Shown: positions 36,528-47,173 of the stretch, piece after piece
Layout of the letters: the number at the start of each line of letters is the position of its first letter
Numbering within the stretch: position 1 is the first letter of the stretch
Assembly: GCA_020746105.1 (NCBI GenBank)
Contig: CM036619.1
Location: 6,168,561-6,232,560 of the forward strand
Direction: 5' to 3'
Length of the DNA stretch: 64,000 nucleotides
DNA from: Trogon surrucura
Lineage: Eukaryota; Chordata; Aves; Trogoniformes; Trogonidae
Made by a program: the position numbers and the translations under genes
Notes under the pieces: generated by a model
Database searches by the model: none
Seen by the model: the letters and a program-made list of their open reading frames with translations, nothing else
Told to the model about the DNA's origin: nothing

Positions 36528-36683
36528 CCCCACTCCTTGGAAGGGTTCAAGGCCAAGTTGGATGGGGTTCTGAGCAATCTGGTCTAGTGGGAAGTGTCCC
36601 TGCCCATGTCAGGGAGATTGAAACCAGATGATCTGTGAGGTACCTTCCAACCCAAACTGTTCTATCAATCTGTGATGATTCTT
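36528..36683 (+). mobile_element. CR1 LINE 3' fragment
   Basis: Sense CR1: ttggaagggttcaaggccaa, ttggatggggttctgagcaa, agtgtccctgcccatg, gtaccttccaacccaaactg and a short 3' end. Confidence 0.85.
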
Positions 36684-37587
36684 TCTAAATTCTTTTGAAA
36701 ATAAACCAATTAGAATAGTTAGCAATTACATTGCTACCTAACTGTTCTAACATAGCAAGGTGTAAGCAAACATTTTGCTGAATTACTGCAAATCTTGTCT
36801 AGCATTTCTGGCAGCCCTGTAGTGCTTACCCAAACTTTAACTTTGGATATCTTTGCAGATTCCTTACATTTCAGTGTTTCAGACACTCTGTATTTCATCC
36901 TAAATGTAAGAAAGTCACTGAGAAGTTCTTCAACTTGTTTTTCTAGTCTTGTCTTGCCACATAGATGGATTTTGTAATCACTATTTCATAATGCCCAGGA
37001 GCCCTGGTCATGGATCAAGAACCCTCTTGCTTTAGCAGCTGTACAAACACCATGAGCTCTCCATCCTTGTGAGTAGCACCCTATTCCCTCTGATAGAATA
37101 CAGTTTTGTTGAAGTCAGGTCGAATTTTGTTGTCAGCTACCTCGGTGTGTATTTAAAGCCACTTTGTTGTTATTTCAATATGAGAGCACAGTACAAAGCA
37201 AGGTTTTTTCCCTTCAAAAAAAATGCCCTTCACAAGTGTAGAATTGCCTGCTACAGCAGAAACATATCACTGAGCTCTGCCGCTTAATCCGTCAGGCGCT
37301 GACAGTTAATACATTAAGTACCAGGAGTGCCAACTGGCAGCCTGATCCTTGGGTGGATTAAACCAATTATTACTGTTCTGTCTTTCTGCTTCATGCTCTC
37401 CCACGACTTCCCAGGTGTTTCTGCTTTCATATGTGATTTTATGCCAATGTGATAAAGTTATGTTGTCTCTGTGTAAAAGAAAGGCACGGAGATGCTCAGT
37501 ACGGTGCAGGCCTTCTGCACACAGCTCGTGGTGTTGTGCAGACTGATCAGACAGAGATCTTGGTGCACTGGAGACACTTGGAGGATC

Positions 37588-37843
37588 ATAGAATCACAGA
37601 ATGGTTCACGTTGGAAGGGACCTTAAAGATCATCTAGTCCCAACCCCTCTGCCATGGTCAGGGACACCTTCCACTAGACTGGGATGCTGAAAGCCCCATG
37701 CAACCTGGCCTTGAACACATACAGGGAAGAGGCATCCACAACTTCTCTGTGCAACTTATTCCAGTGCCTCAACACCCTCAAAGAAAAGAATTTCTTCCTA
37801 TTATCTAGTCTAAATCTACTCTCAGTTTGAACCGTTACCCCTT
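37588..37843 (-). mobile_element. CR1 LINE 3' fragment
   Basis: Antisense CR1 beginning atcatagaatcacagaatgg, then ttggaagggaccttaaagat and catctagtcccaacc. It ends abruptly where the usual CR1 wording 'accgttaccccttgtcc' turns into a CCCTT array. The microsatellite therefore started from the CCCCTT inside the element. Confidence 0.9.
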
Positions 37844-37968
37844 CCCTTCCCTTCCCTTCCCTTCCCTTCCCTTCCCTTCCCTTCCCTTCCCTTCCCTTCC
37901 CTTCCCTTCCCTTCCCTTCCCTTCCCTTCCCTTCCCTTCCCTTCCCTTCCCTTCCCTTCCCTTCCCTT
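37838..37968 (-). repeat. (CCCTT)n / (AAGGG)n pentanucleotide array, about 26 copies
   Basis: A virtually perfect pentamer run of about 130 bp, CCCTT on the + strand and AAGGG on the - strand. It ends in a short T-run (cccttttttcttt). It produces a spurious minus-strand frame of repeated Gly-Arg-Glu-Gly-Lys. Confidence 0.97.
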
Positions 37969-38471
37969 TTTTCTTTCACAAAATTCACGCAGTAAATCAA
38001 TAAAAAATCTGTTTTCACCTTTGTTATTTGTCTTGTATGACTCTTGTTTTTTTCAGTCTATTACATTCTTTACCCACAGTGCAATAACTGTGCTCCATTA
38101 AAAAGTACTGTTGGTTTTTTGTTTTTAAGATACATACAATGTCAGATCCAGCCAGATCTACTAAGTTTAATGAACAGGGTTAGCTGGTTTTTTCCTCTTT
38201 AATGCAGTCATATTCTCGGCTTTCCTAAATTGTTTGGCAAAAGAGGAATTCTAATGAATGCAAACTTCTCTTAAGGCTATGATCAGATATCCCTTGGGCA
38301 ATTTTCCTGTGCCCTAAGACAGAAATGCAGAAAATCATGCAGTGGCTCAATTATTTGATGTATGGTCTTTTATGTAATATCTATAGCTGGTTCAAATACT
38401 AATATTTGAACAAAACCAAAGCTGGCAGAAGTGTTCTGAAGCCTCAGAAAATATTTCCCTTGTATGGTAAC
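37969..38471. other. Short unique spacer
   Basis: AT-rich sequence between the pentamer array and the next CR1. Nothing recognisable. Confidence 0.5.
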
Positions 38472-38683
38472 TTCCATTGGATATTAGGAAAAATTTTTTT
38501 ACTGAAAGGGTTGTCAAGCATTGGAACTGGCTGCTCAGGGAGGTGGTTGGGTCACCATTCCTGGAGGTATTTAAGAGAAGGACATGATTTAGAGGTGTTG
38601 ACAGGGCTAGGAAAAGGTTGGACTCAATGATCTTGATGGTCTCTTCCAGCCAAAACTGTTCTATACTTCTACGATTCTATGAA
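38472..38683 (+). mobile_element. CR1 LINE 3' fragment
   Basis: Sense CR1: ttggatattaggaaaaattt, gttgacagggctaggaaaag, ttggactcaatgatcttgat, and a 3' end ctacgattctatga. Same subfamily as the copy at 15968. Confidence 0.9.
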
Positions 38684-39817
38684 TGGACAGAGAACTGGCC
38701 AAAAGCATAAATCAGATAACAATAAGGACCCAGGATTGTGCTTTGCTTTTAGTGGATGGATGAATATTTTGCACTACATTGTGCATAACCAGTTTATACA
38801 ACAAAGTTCCAGTATTCCACTATATCTTCCTTTCTTATCTTCAAGGCAACTGTTCTGTAAGTATTCATTTACACAACCTCTAGCTGAACTGGGATGTGTT
38901 AGTGCATCTACCAGTGATCCACAGATCTGATATCTTAATGTCTTCAGGAAATAGATCCAGTCATGTTTGCAGATGCATTTAGCTGGGAAGAATGAAGGAG
39001 TTGCTCGTCCAGCTCTCCAACATGACAGTCTTCAAGAGCTTCCTGCATATGGCTGAACTGAGTGTTTTAGCACAGATGAATACTTGTATTTTAACAGCAG
39101 CCATACCAGGTCTTCCAGAAACAATAACAGAAACATTTTCCTGAAAAACCGGAACATGCATGAATATTCCACCTATACATGTGCTCTGTGCAATGCAAAT
39201 AGCAAACTGAGGGCTCATGCCAGACACAGACCTCAGAACAACATGAGAACTGACATTTGACACTTCTGAAACAGCTAGATTATTTTATGAAATAATATCC
39301 AGTGGTTAGGTCAAGTATTGGAGGCTTGTTTTAGAATTTGTCCTATGTACTGTCAGCATTACAGCGTGATCTCAAGGATATCTTCATTCTAATTCCTCAT
39401 TTTCCTACGTAAAATTAGTAAATCTTATATTGTAGTGATGCAATAAGCCCTGCTGCGATTTCATGTCTTTCATGTACATGACAGCAAAATGGGTTAGGAA
39501 CTGCCTGATTCAGGTTTTGTCATCAATCTTTAAGACTTCACAGGAGGATGTCCTTTCGAGAACTGAAATGTGCTTCATGTGGATTCTCTTTGAGTTGTGT
39601 TAATGTAGGTAAAAATGGAACAACAAAGCTCTTAGGGTAGAGGAACAGAGGACCCAGGATTCATGCTGGACACTTTTCACTTAACAGTTTCTACTTCTTT
39701 GCTCTACATCTTAACCCAAATGACCACCTCTATGGAAAAGGTGATAGAACAGGCAATGTTCTAGCTGAGTCTGCTTAATTAAGATGTCATGCATTTCAAT
39801 TTATTCTCCAATATATC
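38684..39817. other. Intergenic, no gene seen
   Basis: Unique-looking sequence between two CR1 copies. No supported exon. Confidence 0.5.
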
Positions 39818-40895
39818 ACAGAATCATAGAACGGTTCAGGTTGGAAGGGATCTAAAGATCGACTAGTTCCAACCCTCCTGCTGTGGGCAGGGACACCTAC
39901 TAGATCAGGTTGTTCAAAACCCTGTCCAACCTGGCCTTGAACACTTTCAGGGAGAGGGCTTCCATACCTTGTCTGGACAACCTGTTCCAATGCCTCACCA
40001 CCCTCACAGTGAAGAATTTCTTCTTTATATCTAATATAAATTTACCTTCTTTCAGTTTGAAACAATTACGCCTTGTCCTATCACTACACTCCTTGATTAA
40101 GAGTCCATCCCCATCTTTCTTGTAGGCTCCCTTTAAATACTGGAAGGCTGCTATAAGGTTTTCCAGGAGCCTTTCTCTTCTCCAGGCTGAATAGCCCCAA
40201 CTCTCTCAGCCTGTCCTCATAGGGGAAGTTCACCAACCCCCTGATCATCTTCGTGAGCCTCTTCTGGACCCACTCCAACAGGTCCATGTCAATCTTATGT
40301 TGGGGGCTCCAGAGCTGAACACAGTACTGCAGGTTGGGTTCCACCAGAGCGAAGTAGAGGGGAAGAATCATCTCCCTCAACCTGCTGGCCATACTTCTTT
40401 TTTTGCAGCCCAGGATATGTTTGGCTTTCTGGGCTGCAAACACACATTGCTGGTTCATGTTGAGATTTTCATCAACCAACATATCTAACTCCTTCTCCTC
40501 AGAGCCGCTCTGGATCTACTTATCATCCAGCCTGTATATGTGCATGGAATTTCCCTGAACCAGATGCACGACCATTCACTTGGCCTTGCTGAACTTCATG
40601 AGGTTTACACCCTCTAGCGTGCTGACTGCACCAAACAGCTTGGTGTCATCGGCAAACTAGCCGAGGGTGCACTCGATCCCACTGTCCATGTCGCCAACAA
40701 GATGTTAAACAGAGCCAGTCTCAACACCAACCCCTGAGGAACACCAGTCACCTTTGGTCTCTAGGAGATGGAGATGTTGACTGCAATCCTTTGAGCGTGA
40801 CCATCCAGTCAACTCTTTATCCATCAGTCCAATCTATGTCTCTCCAATTCAGAGACAAGGGACAGTGTCAAAAGCTTTGTACAAGACAGTGAATA
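39818..40895 (-). mobile_element. CR1 LINE, 1.1-kb 3' portion
   Basis: Antisense CR1 from its 3' terminus (tcacagaatcatagaacggt) back into the reverse-transcriptase end. Landmarks include ttggtgtcatcggcaaacta (antisense of the FADDTK region) and tgaggaacaccagtcacctt. Stops and frameshifts break the frame; the longest remaining piece covers 40084-40482. Confidence 0.9.
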
Positions 40896-43227
40896 TATGA
40901 ACTGTGACAGCTGAAGGCTTCAATTAATGATCTTTATAGATGGTAACGTATTAAGCTGCTATAAAACTATGACTTGTGAGTTTGGGTCTGATTTGAAGAT
41001 CACTGTATGAAGTACTTTGTCTGCCACAATCTCTTCTCTCCCAGGGAGGTGGTAATATATTCCTGTGTCCAGGTTACATGTTAGCTGCAGAACAAAGAAA
41101 AGTGAATGAAAGAAAATGAGAGGGTGTTAAAGATATGGTACCAAGCTACCTGAGTGACCTCTCACCAGGAACTTAATGACTTTTAGAGTAATTTGCAGCT
41201 GTTTGTCAAAATTTAAAGGTGAGATTTCAGTGCAGAGCATCTGAAGGATTTCCTCCAGGTAAAGTAATTAGGGCATAATTAGAACAATTTACGGAGAAAG
41301 TACATACTGTTCCCTCCCTCAGAACATGGAGATCTTTCCTCCCTACAGCTCAGCTGCATCCATCAATGCAGGGGAGCCAGGCATCACATTGTTATTTCTT
41401 TCCTATTTCTCACTAATTGTTTAAGAGAGACTTAGGCCTTTGTTACACAGAGAATCATGTTTAGGGAGAACAGAAACAAGAAATCTGGGAACACGAGATT
41501 GGTATCTCTCAGCTGCCCCTACTGCCAGATGCTCTGAGCCTTTCCCTTTGATCTGTCTCAATCGGCAAGAGGCAACAAGTTTTCTGCCTGTGCCAGCTTT
41601 AGGCCTTGTTAAAACTTTTCAGCTCACCGTTTCCTGTGAGTATAAGTAATTAAGAGTTTCCAAGTGAAATTCCAATAGACAATATTAGCAGCTAAAACCA
41701 GAGGACCTTTTCTACGTCACCAAATACAGCCTCCTAAAACTACCTAATTTTCCTCCTCTGAAGATGAGTTTTCCCTGTGCTCTCCTTCTCATGTGGGTCA
41801 TCATGTCTGAAGATGACTCCTTGTATGTTTTATGCATTGCTTTAATCTCGTTAATGGAGGACATGGGTTTATTACTAATCCAAAATCTTCATCTTCAGGC
41901 TGATAAAGTTTCCATACTTCCAGCTGTGGAAGATCAGAGAAATCCCTGATATGGGCTTAAGAGAGCGAGAATCACCCTGTGTTTTCATTCAGAGTGTAAG
42001 CACTCACTTCCTTGAAGTTATTTTTGATTTTACACAATTCGGTTGATGACATTTGCTAAAATCCCTTTGAATACTCAGAGATAAGAGCAGTTCACTCAGC
42101 ACTAAGAGTAGCATCCGTTGGATGCCTTTTTGAGAATTAAATGGCTTTCAGTGGAAAATCATCCTTTCTATTGAAGCTTTTCCTCATCTCAAATACAAGG
42201 CAAAAGCTTTTTGGAATATATTTCAAGGCACCCTGGAATAGATTGCTCTTGCTGTTATTTAATTTCCACTTGAAAAACACTCACAGGTTTTCATTTTCCC
42301 TTCACCCCACTTTCCCTTCATTTAAACTGGGTGAGCTAAGTCTCCTTACACTTGTTTCCCTTTTCAACCCTTTACCACCTGTGCTACGCTGCTTTGTTTC
42401 ATTCTATTTTAAAACGTCACAACTTCATTTTCTGTGAGACTGAACGAAATACTGGCATGACAGACATCATTAGCAAGATCAGATCAAACCCATCCTTTCA
42501 TAAGGGGATGTCGTAGTCAGAAGTATTCGGCTTCCCGCATTTGTCAAAGCAGGTACCACTTGAACACCGTAAGAGGAAGTTATATAAGATGGCTTTCTTT
42601 CTCTAACATGTGGCTTTTTCAAATATAGAGAGCCCTGCCGAGCATGCTAAACAATGAAGTTGCACAGAACAGTATTGATTAGCATATCATTAGTTTCACA
42701 AGTAGAGCCTGGGACTATGGGTGTGCTGTAGGTAAGCCTGGGGATGTTATGACAGCTGCGAGCAGAATTAAGATGAGGATGGACCATGCCCAAACATTAG
42801 CTCTCAGCAACAGCAGAAGGGTTCAGGTGTTTCTAGCTGGCTATAATTGGGAACCTGTACTGTATAGGACATAGGGTGGCAACCTGATTAAAACCCCTGT
42901 GTCCGTCTGTAGTGCCTCTACTGAACTTACCGCACATCTCAAAGCTGAAACCAGAATAGCTGAGGAACATGGCCACATGCATCCAGATGACTTCCTGAAG
43001 TATGAACGTGGTGTTGCCACTAAAGCTGTTACAGACTTTAAAAGGCACGCAGTAATGGTACAAAATCAAAACACGGTGGATCACACACTCTCCGTGTGCC
43101 CATCAGATGGGTTGCCTCAGCATCCCCAGAAAGCACAGCTCTCCTGGAATTAGTCTGTGGTACTTTGCTATGGTGTAAAGACCACTTATTCCAGGGCAGA
43201 CGACACTTAGCCATTAGAAGATGAGAT
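40896..43227. other. Intergenic, no gene seen
   Basis: About 2.3 kb without supported features. Short open frames such as 42141-42437 look like chance. Confidence 0.5.
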
Positions 43228-43735
43228 CACAGAATCACAGAATCTCAGGGGTTGGAAGGGACCATCTAGTCCAACCCCCCCAGAGAGCAGGATCACCTAC
43301 AGTAGGTCACACAGGAACATGTCCAGGCAGGTTTTGAATGTGTCCAAAGAAGGAGACTCCACAACCTCTCTGGGCAGCCTGTGCCAGTGCCCTGTCACCC
43401 TCACTGTGAAAAAAATTTTTCTAATGTTTTTTTGGAACTTCTTATGTTGCACCCGTTGCCCCTTGTCCTCTCATTGGACATCACTGAAAAGAGCCTGGCT
43501 CCATCCTCCTGACACTCCCCCTTGACATATTTATAAACATGAATGAGGTCACCCCTCAGCCTCCTTTTCTCCAAGCTAAAGAGACCCTGCTCCTTCAGCC
43601 TTTCCTCATAAGGGAGATGTTCCACTCCCTCCATCATCTCTGCGGCTGCGCTGGACTCTCTCCAGCAGTTCCCTGCTCTTGAACCGAGGGGCCCAAAACC
43701 GGATCTGATGTGATGATCACCTGTGTAGCGTCCCT
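43228..43735 (-). mobile_element. CR1 LINE 3' fragment
   Basis: Antisense CR1: atcacagaatcacagaatct, ttggaagggaccatctagtc, gacactcccccttgacatat, ctgcgctggactctctccag. Its wording is close to the copy at 61020, so both belong to the same subfamily. Confidence 0.9.
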
Positions 43736-44419
43736 TATGTTTCTTTCTATGGTGATTTTGTTTCTATGTCATTTGCTGTGCTTGTGAAGCAGAAAAGGTC
43801 ACTTTAGCCTATCACAAGAAGAACTAGCCAACGCAGCATGAATATGAAACTGACATATGTGTCATGCTCAGATTCAGCTCCCTTATCTGTAGCAATCTAA
43901 AATTTAGGAATCTAGTCTAAGTTAGTTTCTAGAACCTGTTGGCACTTTGTGGAGAAAAAGAGGTAGCTCCAGGGGATAAAACAGGAGTCTAAGATAGATT
44001 GGAAGACTGTTGCTCTGGGGGACTTGTTTCTTCTGGTTGAGTTTTACCCTATTCACCATGAGTTTGGATTTTAGAGCCAACTTTCTGTATCAGCTTTTTT
44101 AAAAAATTTAATACTTGCTACAATTTAAAATAATGATTCTATGAAAATATGTTGGGGTCTAGCCTACAGTAGCCTACCTGGTCTGCTCAGTTAAGAAGAG
44201 GTGTTAGTGATGTGGTGTCATTCAAATATTTGCCTCATGGAGAAAAAAGCTGGAATATGGAACAGGAAAGAACCTTGTAAGTGACAGAATGCAACCTCTG
44301 CTGTCGACACAGGCATATGGAAAATATTTCCTTTATTACTTGATCAAAAGCATGATTTAGTATTTCACCACTCTGTCAACAGGAAGCTCTCTTCTAATTT
44401 TCAACATTTTTTTTTTTTC

Positions 44420-45475
44420 ATAGAATCATAGAATACCAGGTTGGAAGAGACATCAAAGATCATCTAGTCCAACATTTCTTGGGACAAACACCATCTAGAC
44501 AAGATGGTCCAGCACATCGGTCAGCTGAATTTTTAAAGTGTCCAGTGTTTGGGAGTCCACCACTTCCCTGGGGAGATTATTCCAATGGCTGTTTGTCTTC
44601 ATTGTGTGAAGTTTTCCTATTGTATCCAGTCACAATCTCCCCAGGAGTAACTTGCACTCACTATCCCTCAACTTTCCCATGTGACTCTTCGTAAAATGAG
44701 AGTCTCCATCTCTGTAGCCACCCTGTAAATAGTTGAACATGGTGTCAAGGTCTTCCCTGAGCTTTCTTTTCTCATAGAATCACAGAATCATAATATCACA
44801 GAGTCACAGAATGGTTGGAGTTGGAAGGAACCTTAAAGATCATCTAGTTTCAACCTCCCTGCCATGGGCAGGATGACCTCCCACTAGATCAGGTTGCTCA
44901 AAGCCTCATCCAACCTGGTCTTGAATGCTTTCAGGGATGAGGCACCCACAGCTTCTCTGGACAACCTGTTGCAGTGTCTCACCAGTCTCATAGTAAAGAA
45001 CTTCTTCCTAATATCTAACATAAATCTACCCTGCTCTAGTTTAAAACCATTGCCCCTTGTTCTGTCATCACATACTCTTACAAAAAATCCCTCCCCAACT
45101 TTCCTGTGGTCCCTTCAGGTACTGGAAGGCTGCTACAAGGTCTGCCCACAGCCTTCTCTTCTCCAGGCTGAACAGCCCCAACTCTGCCAGCCTGTCCTGG
45201 AGGTGAGGTGCTCCAGCCCTTTGATCATCTTCATGACCTTCCTCTGGAGCCTCTCCAACAGCTCCATGTCCTTCTTGTGTTGAGGGCTCCAGAACTGGAC
45301 ACAGAACTGCAGATGGGGTCTCACAAGAGCAGACTAGAGGGGCAGAACTAAGGCTGAACAAATCCTGTTATCTCAGCCTTTCCTCACAAGGCAGATTTTC
45401 CAGTTCTTTGATCAGCTTTGTAGCTCTGCTCCAGACCCTCTCCAGCCTGTCCACATATTTTTGTACAATTTTTAC
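44420..45475 (-). mobile_element. CR1 LINE fragment split by a later CR1 insertion
   Basis: Antisense CR1. Its 3' part is 44420-44772 (atagaatcatagaataccag through tcaaggtcttccctgagctt). Its continuation is 45349-45475 (ggctgaacaaatcctg through ccagaccctctccagcctgt). The two halves read on from one another as CR1 does, once the intervening element is removed. Confidence 0.8.
44773..45348 (-). mobile_element. CR1 LINE fragment nested in another CR1
   Basis: Antisense CR1 with its own 3' terminus (atagaatcacagaatcataa, then cacagaatggttggagttgg). It continues through ttgcagtgtctcaccagtct and ctccagaactggacacagaa up to agactagaggggcagaacta. It interrupts the older copy between cctgagctttctttt and ggctgaacaaatcc. 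Confidence 0.85.
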
Positions 45476-47064
45476 CCCCCTATAGATCTTGCTTATACTA
45501 AAGTACTGAGATTGTCATTTGATTGAAGGAGCTCTTTCCCAGTGCTGTCATCTTCTCGCCGCTCACCCTCCCTGTGCTTGGCTCTTGCAGGGCAGGCTTT
45601 CTCATCCCTCTGCTAATCACAGTAGCTGCACTGCCTTCATTTCTTCTGCTTTGAATTTTTCTGTAACGCAAAAGATCAGAATGCTGGAGAATGCAGGACT
45701 CAGTGGAGGACATTACCTGGTACAGCGGATAACGTGATACCAGAGAGAGCTGACCTGAGAAAATGAGTGTCCATTTATTTTCACCCTAACCCTCCTGTCA
45801 AAAGCTGCACACAGATCAAGCAGGTTAATAAGGAAGGAGAAGAAGCAGAAAAGAGAGAATAACAATTCAAGGAATTAATGATTTTTGTTTTGGCCAGGAA
45901 GGCAACTTCTGACTAAAACTGTTCAATAGTGTCTGCAATGAAAAAGGTGGCAGTACTTCAGGTCTAACCAAAACTAACAACTACATTTCATGGTCTTTTG
46001 CATTAAATTTTGTGACGAGTTCATGTCCCCAAGAAGTGATGACAAGCCCTAGATACCACGGCACCCTGCTATAGGGCAGTTGCAGCATGTCAGCTGTCAG
46101 ATCAGAGGGAATTTATGCTGAAGAGCAGGGGGCCTCGCTACCTATAATTTCTGGAAAAAAAAAAACAAACCAAGAAAGGTGATAATTAGGCCTATTTAGG
46201 AGGTCTGGGTGAGCATCATGTACCTCTTACACTGGCCACCAAGAAGTTTTTATTAGAAACAAATTTAGTTCGTGACTAATCTGAACCATATTTAAACCAT
46301 GACCTCACTCTTTCATTAACTTCTATCTCACTGGGATGCACTAGAGTGAAGAAAACAATCTGCATGCTTTTTCTTCACATCACTTGTTTATATCTGCCAT
46401 CTTTTTTTTCCATTAAAAATACCAGTCTACAAATAAAAATTACTAGACCTCAAAAGAAACCCTAGTTGTAAATCTGAGTCTCCTTGGGCCATCACATATT
46501 ACTTCCCCTGGAAGCATTTCTTTCTCTTTTAGGTGTAATTGTGCAGGAAACTTAACATTTTTTTTTTTTTTTAAAAAAAGGAAATTCATATTATTTATAT
46601 AACATTGTAAAGGCATAACAAAAAGCAAGATGTTATCCCTGAAGTGCATTTTAAAGGATGTGAGCTGCAAAGCAAATGGATTTTAACCTAAAAGTGTGGA
46701 AAAATTAATTAATTCAAAGTTTGCTCATGATACCTGAAACAGACAAGGATAAATGAAGAAAGAGTGGAGGGAAAAAGGTGGAGGGAATGCAGGCATTCCA
46801 GCGTAAAAGATGTGGAGAATATGAAACAATCAGAAATGGTTATATCCACAAAAATAGAACTTTGTTATGGATTCATGAATTTATAGAAATTTATATGCTT
46901 AAAGCTCATTGCCAATTGTAAAAACTAGTGACTTGCTTCAAAATCCAGATTCATATTGCTAGATTTTAGATACTTAACTGAAACCACTGCATGTGTCTGT
47001 TTGGCAAATGTTTTTTTCTGTAGAAAGAGAGAGCCTTTTTGAGAGTAATTTATCCCACCCTGAG
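45476..47064. other. Intergenic, no gene seen
   Basis: AT-rich sequence with poly-A/T runs at about 46150-46162 and 46558-46580. No supported gene. Confidence 0.5.
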
Positions 47065-47173
47065 GTTTGAGTCCCTGTCTGGAGGACTCTGGCTTGAACT
47101 CGATGATCTTGAAGGTCTCTTCCAACTTAAACTGTTCTACAATTCTATGATTTATTGTTTGATTCTATGATTC
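47065..47173 (+). mobile_element. Short CR1 LINE 3' end
   Basis: Sense CR1: cttgaactcgatgatcttga, aggtctcttccaacttaaac, and repeated ttctatgatt at the end. Confidence 0.85.

Noticed and set aside
37674-38018. Minus-strand frame with repeated Gly-Arg-Glu-Gly-Lys
   Set aside because: It is simply the translation of the AAGGG microsatellite plus CR1 flanks and not a gene.
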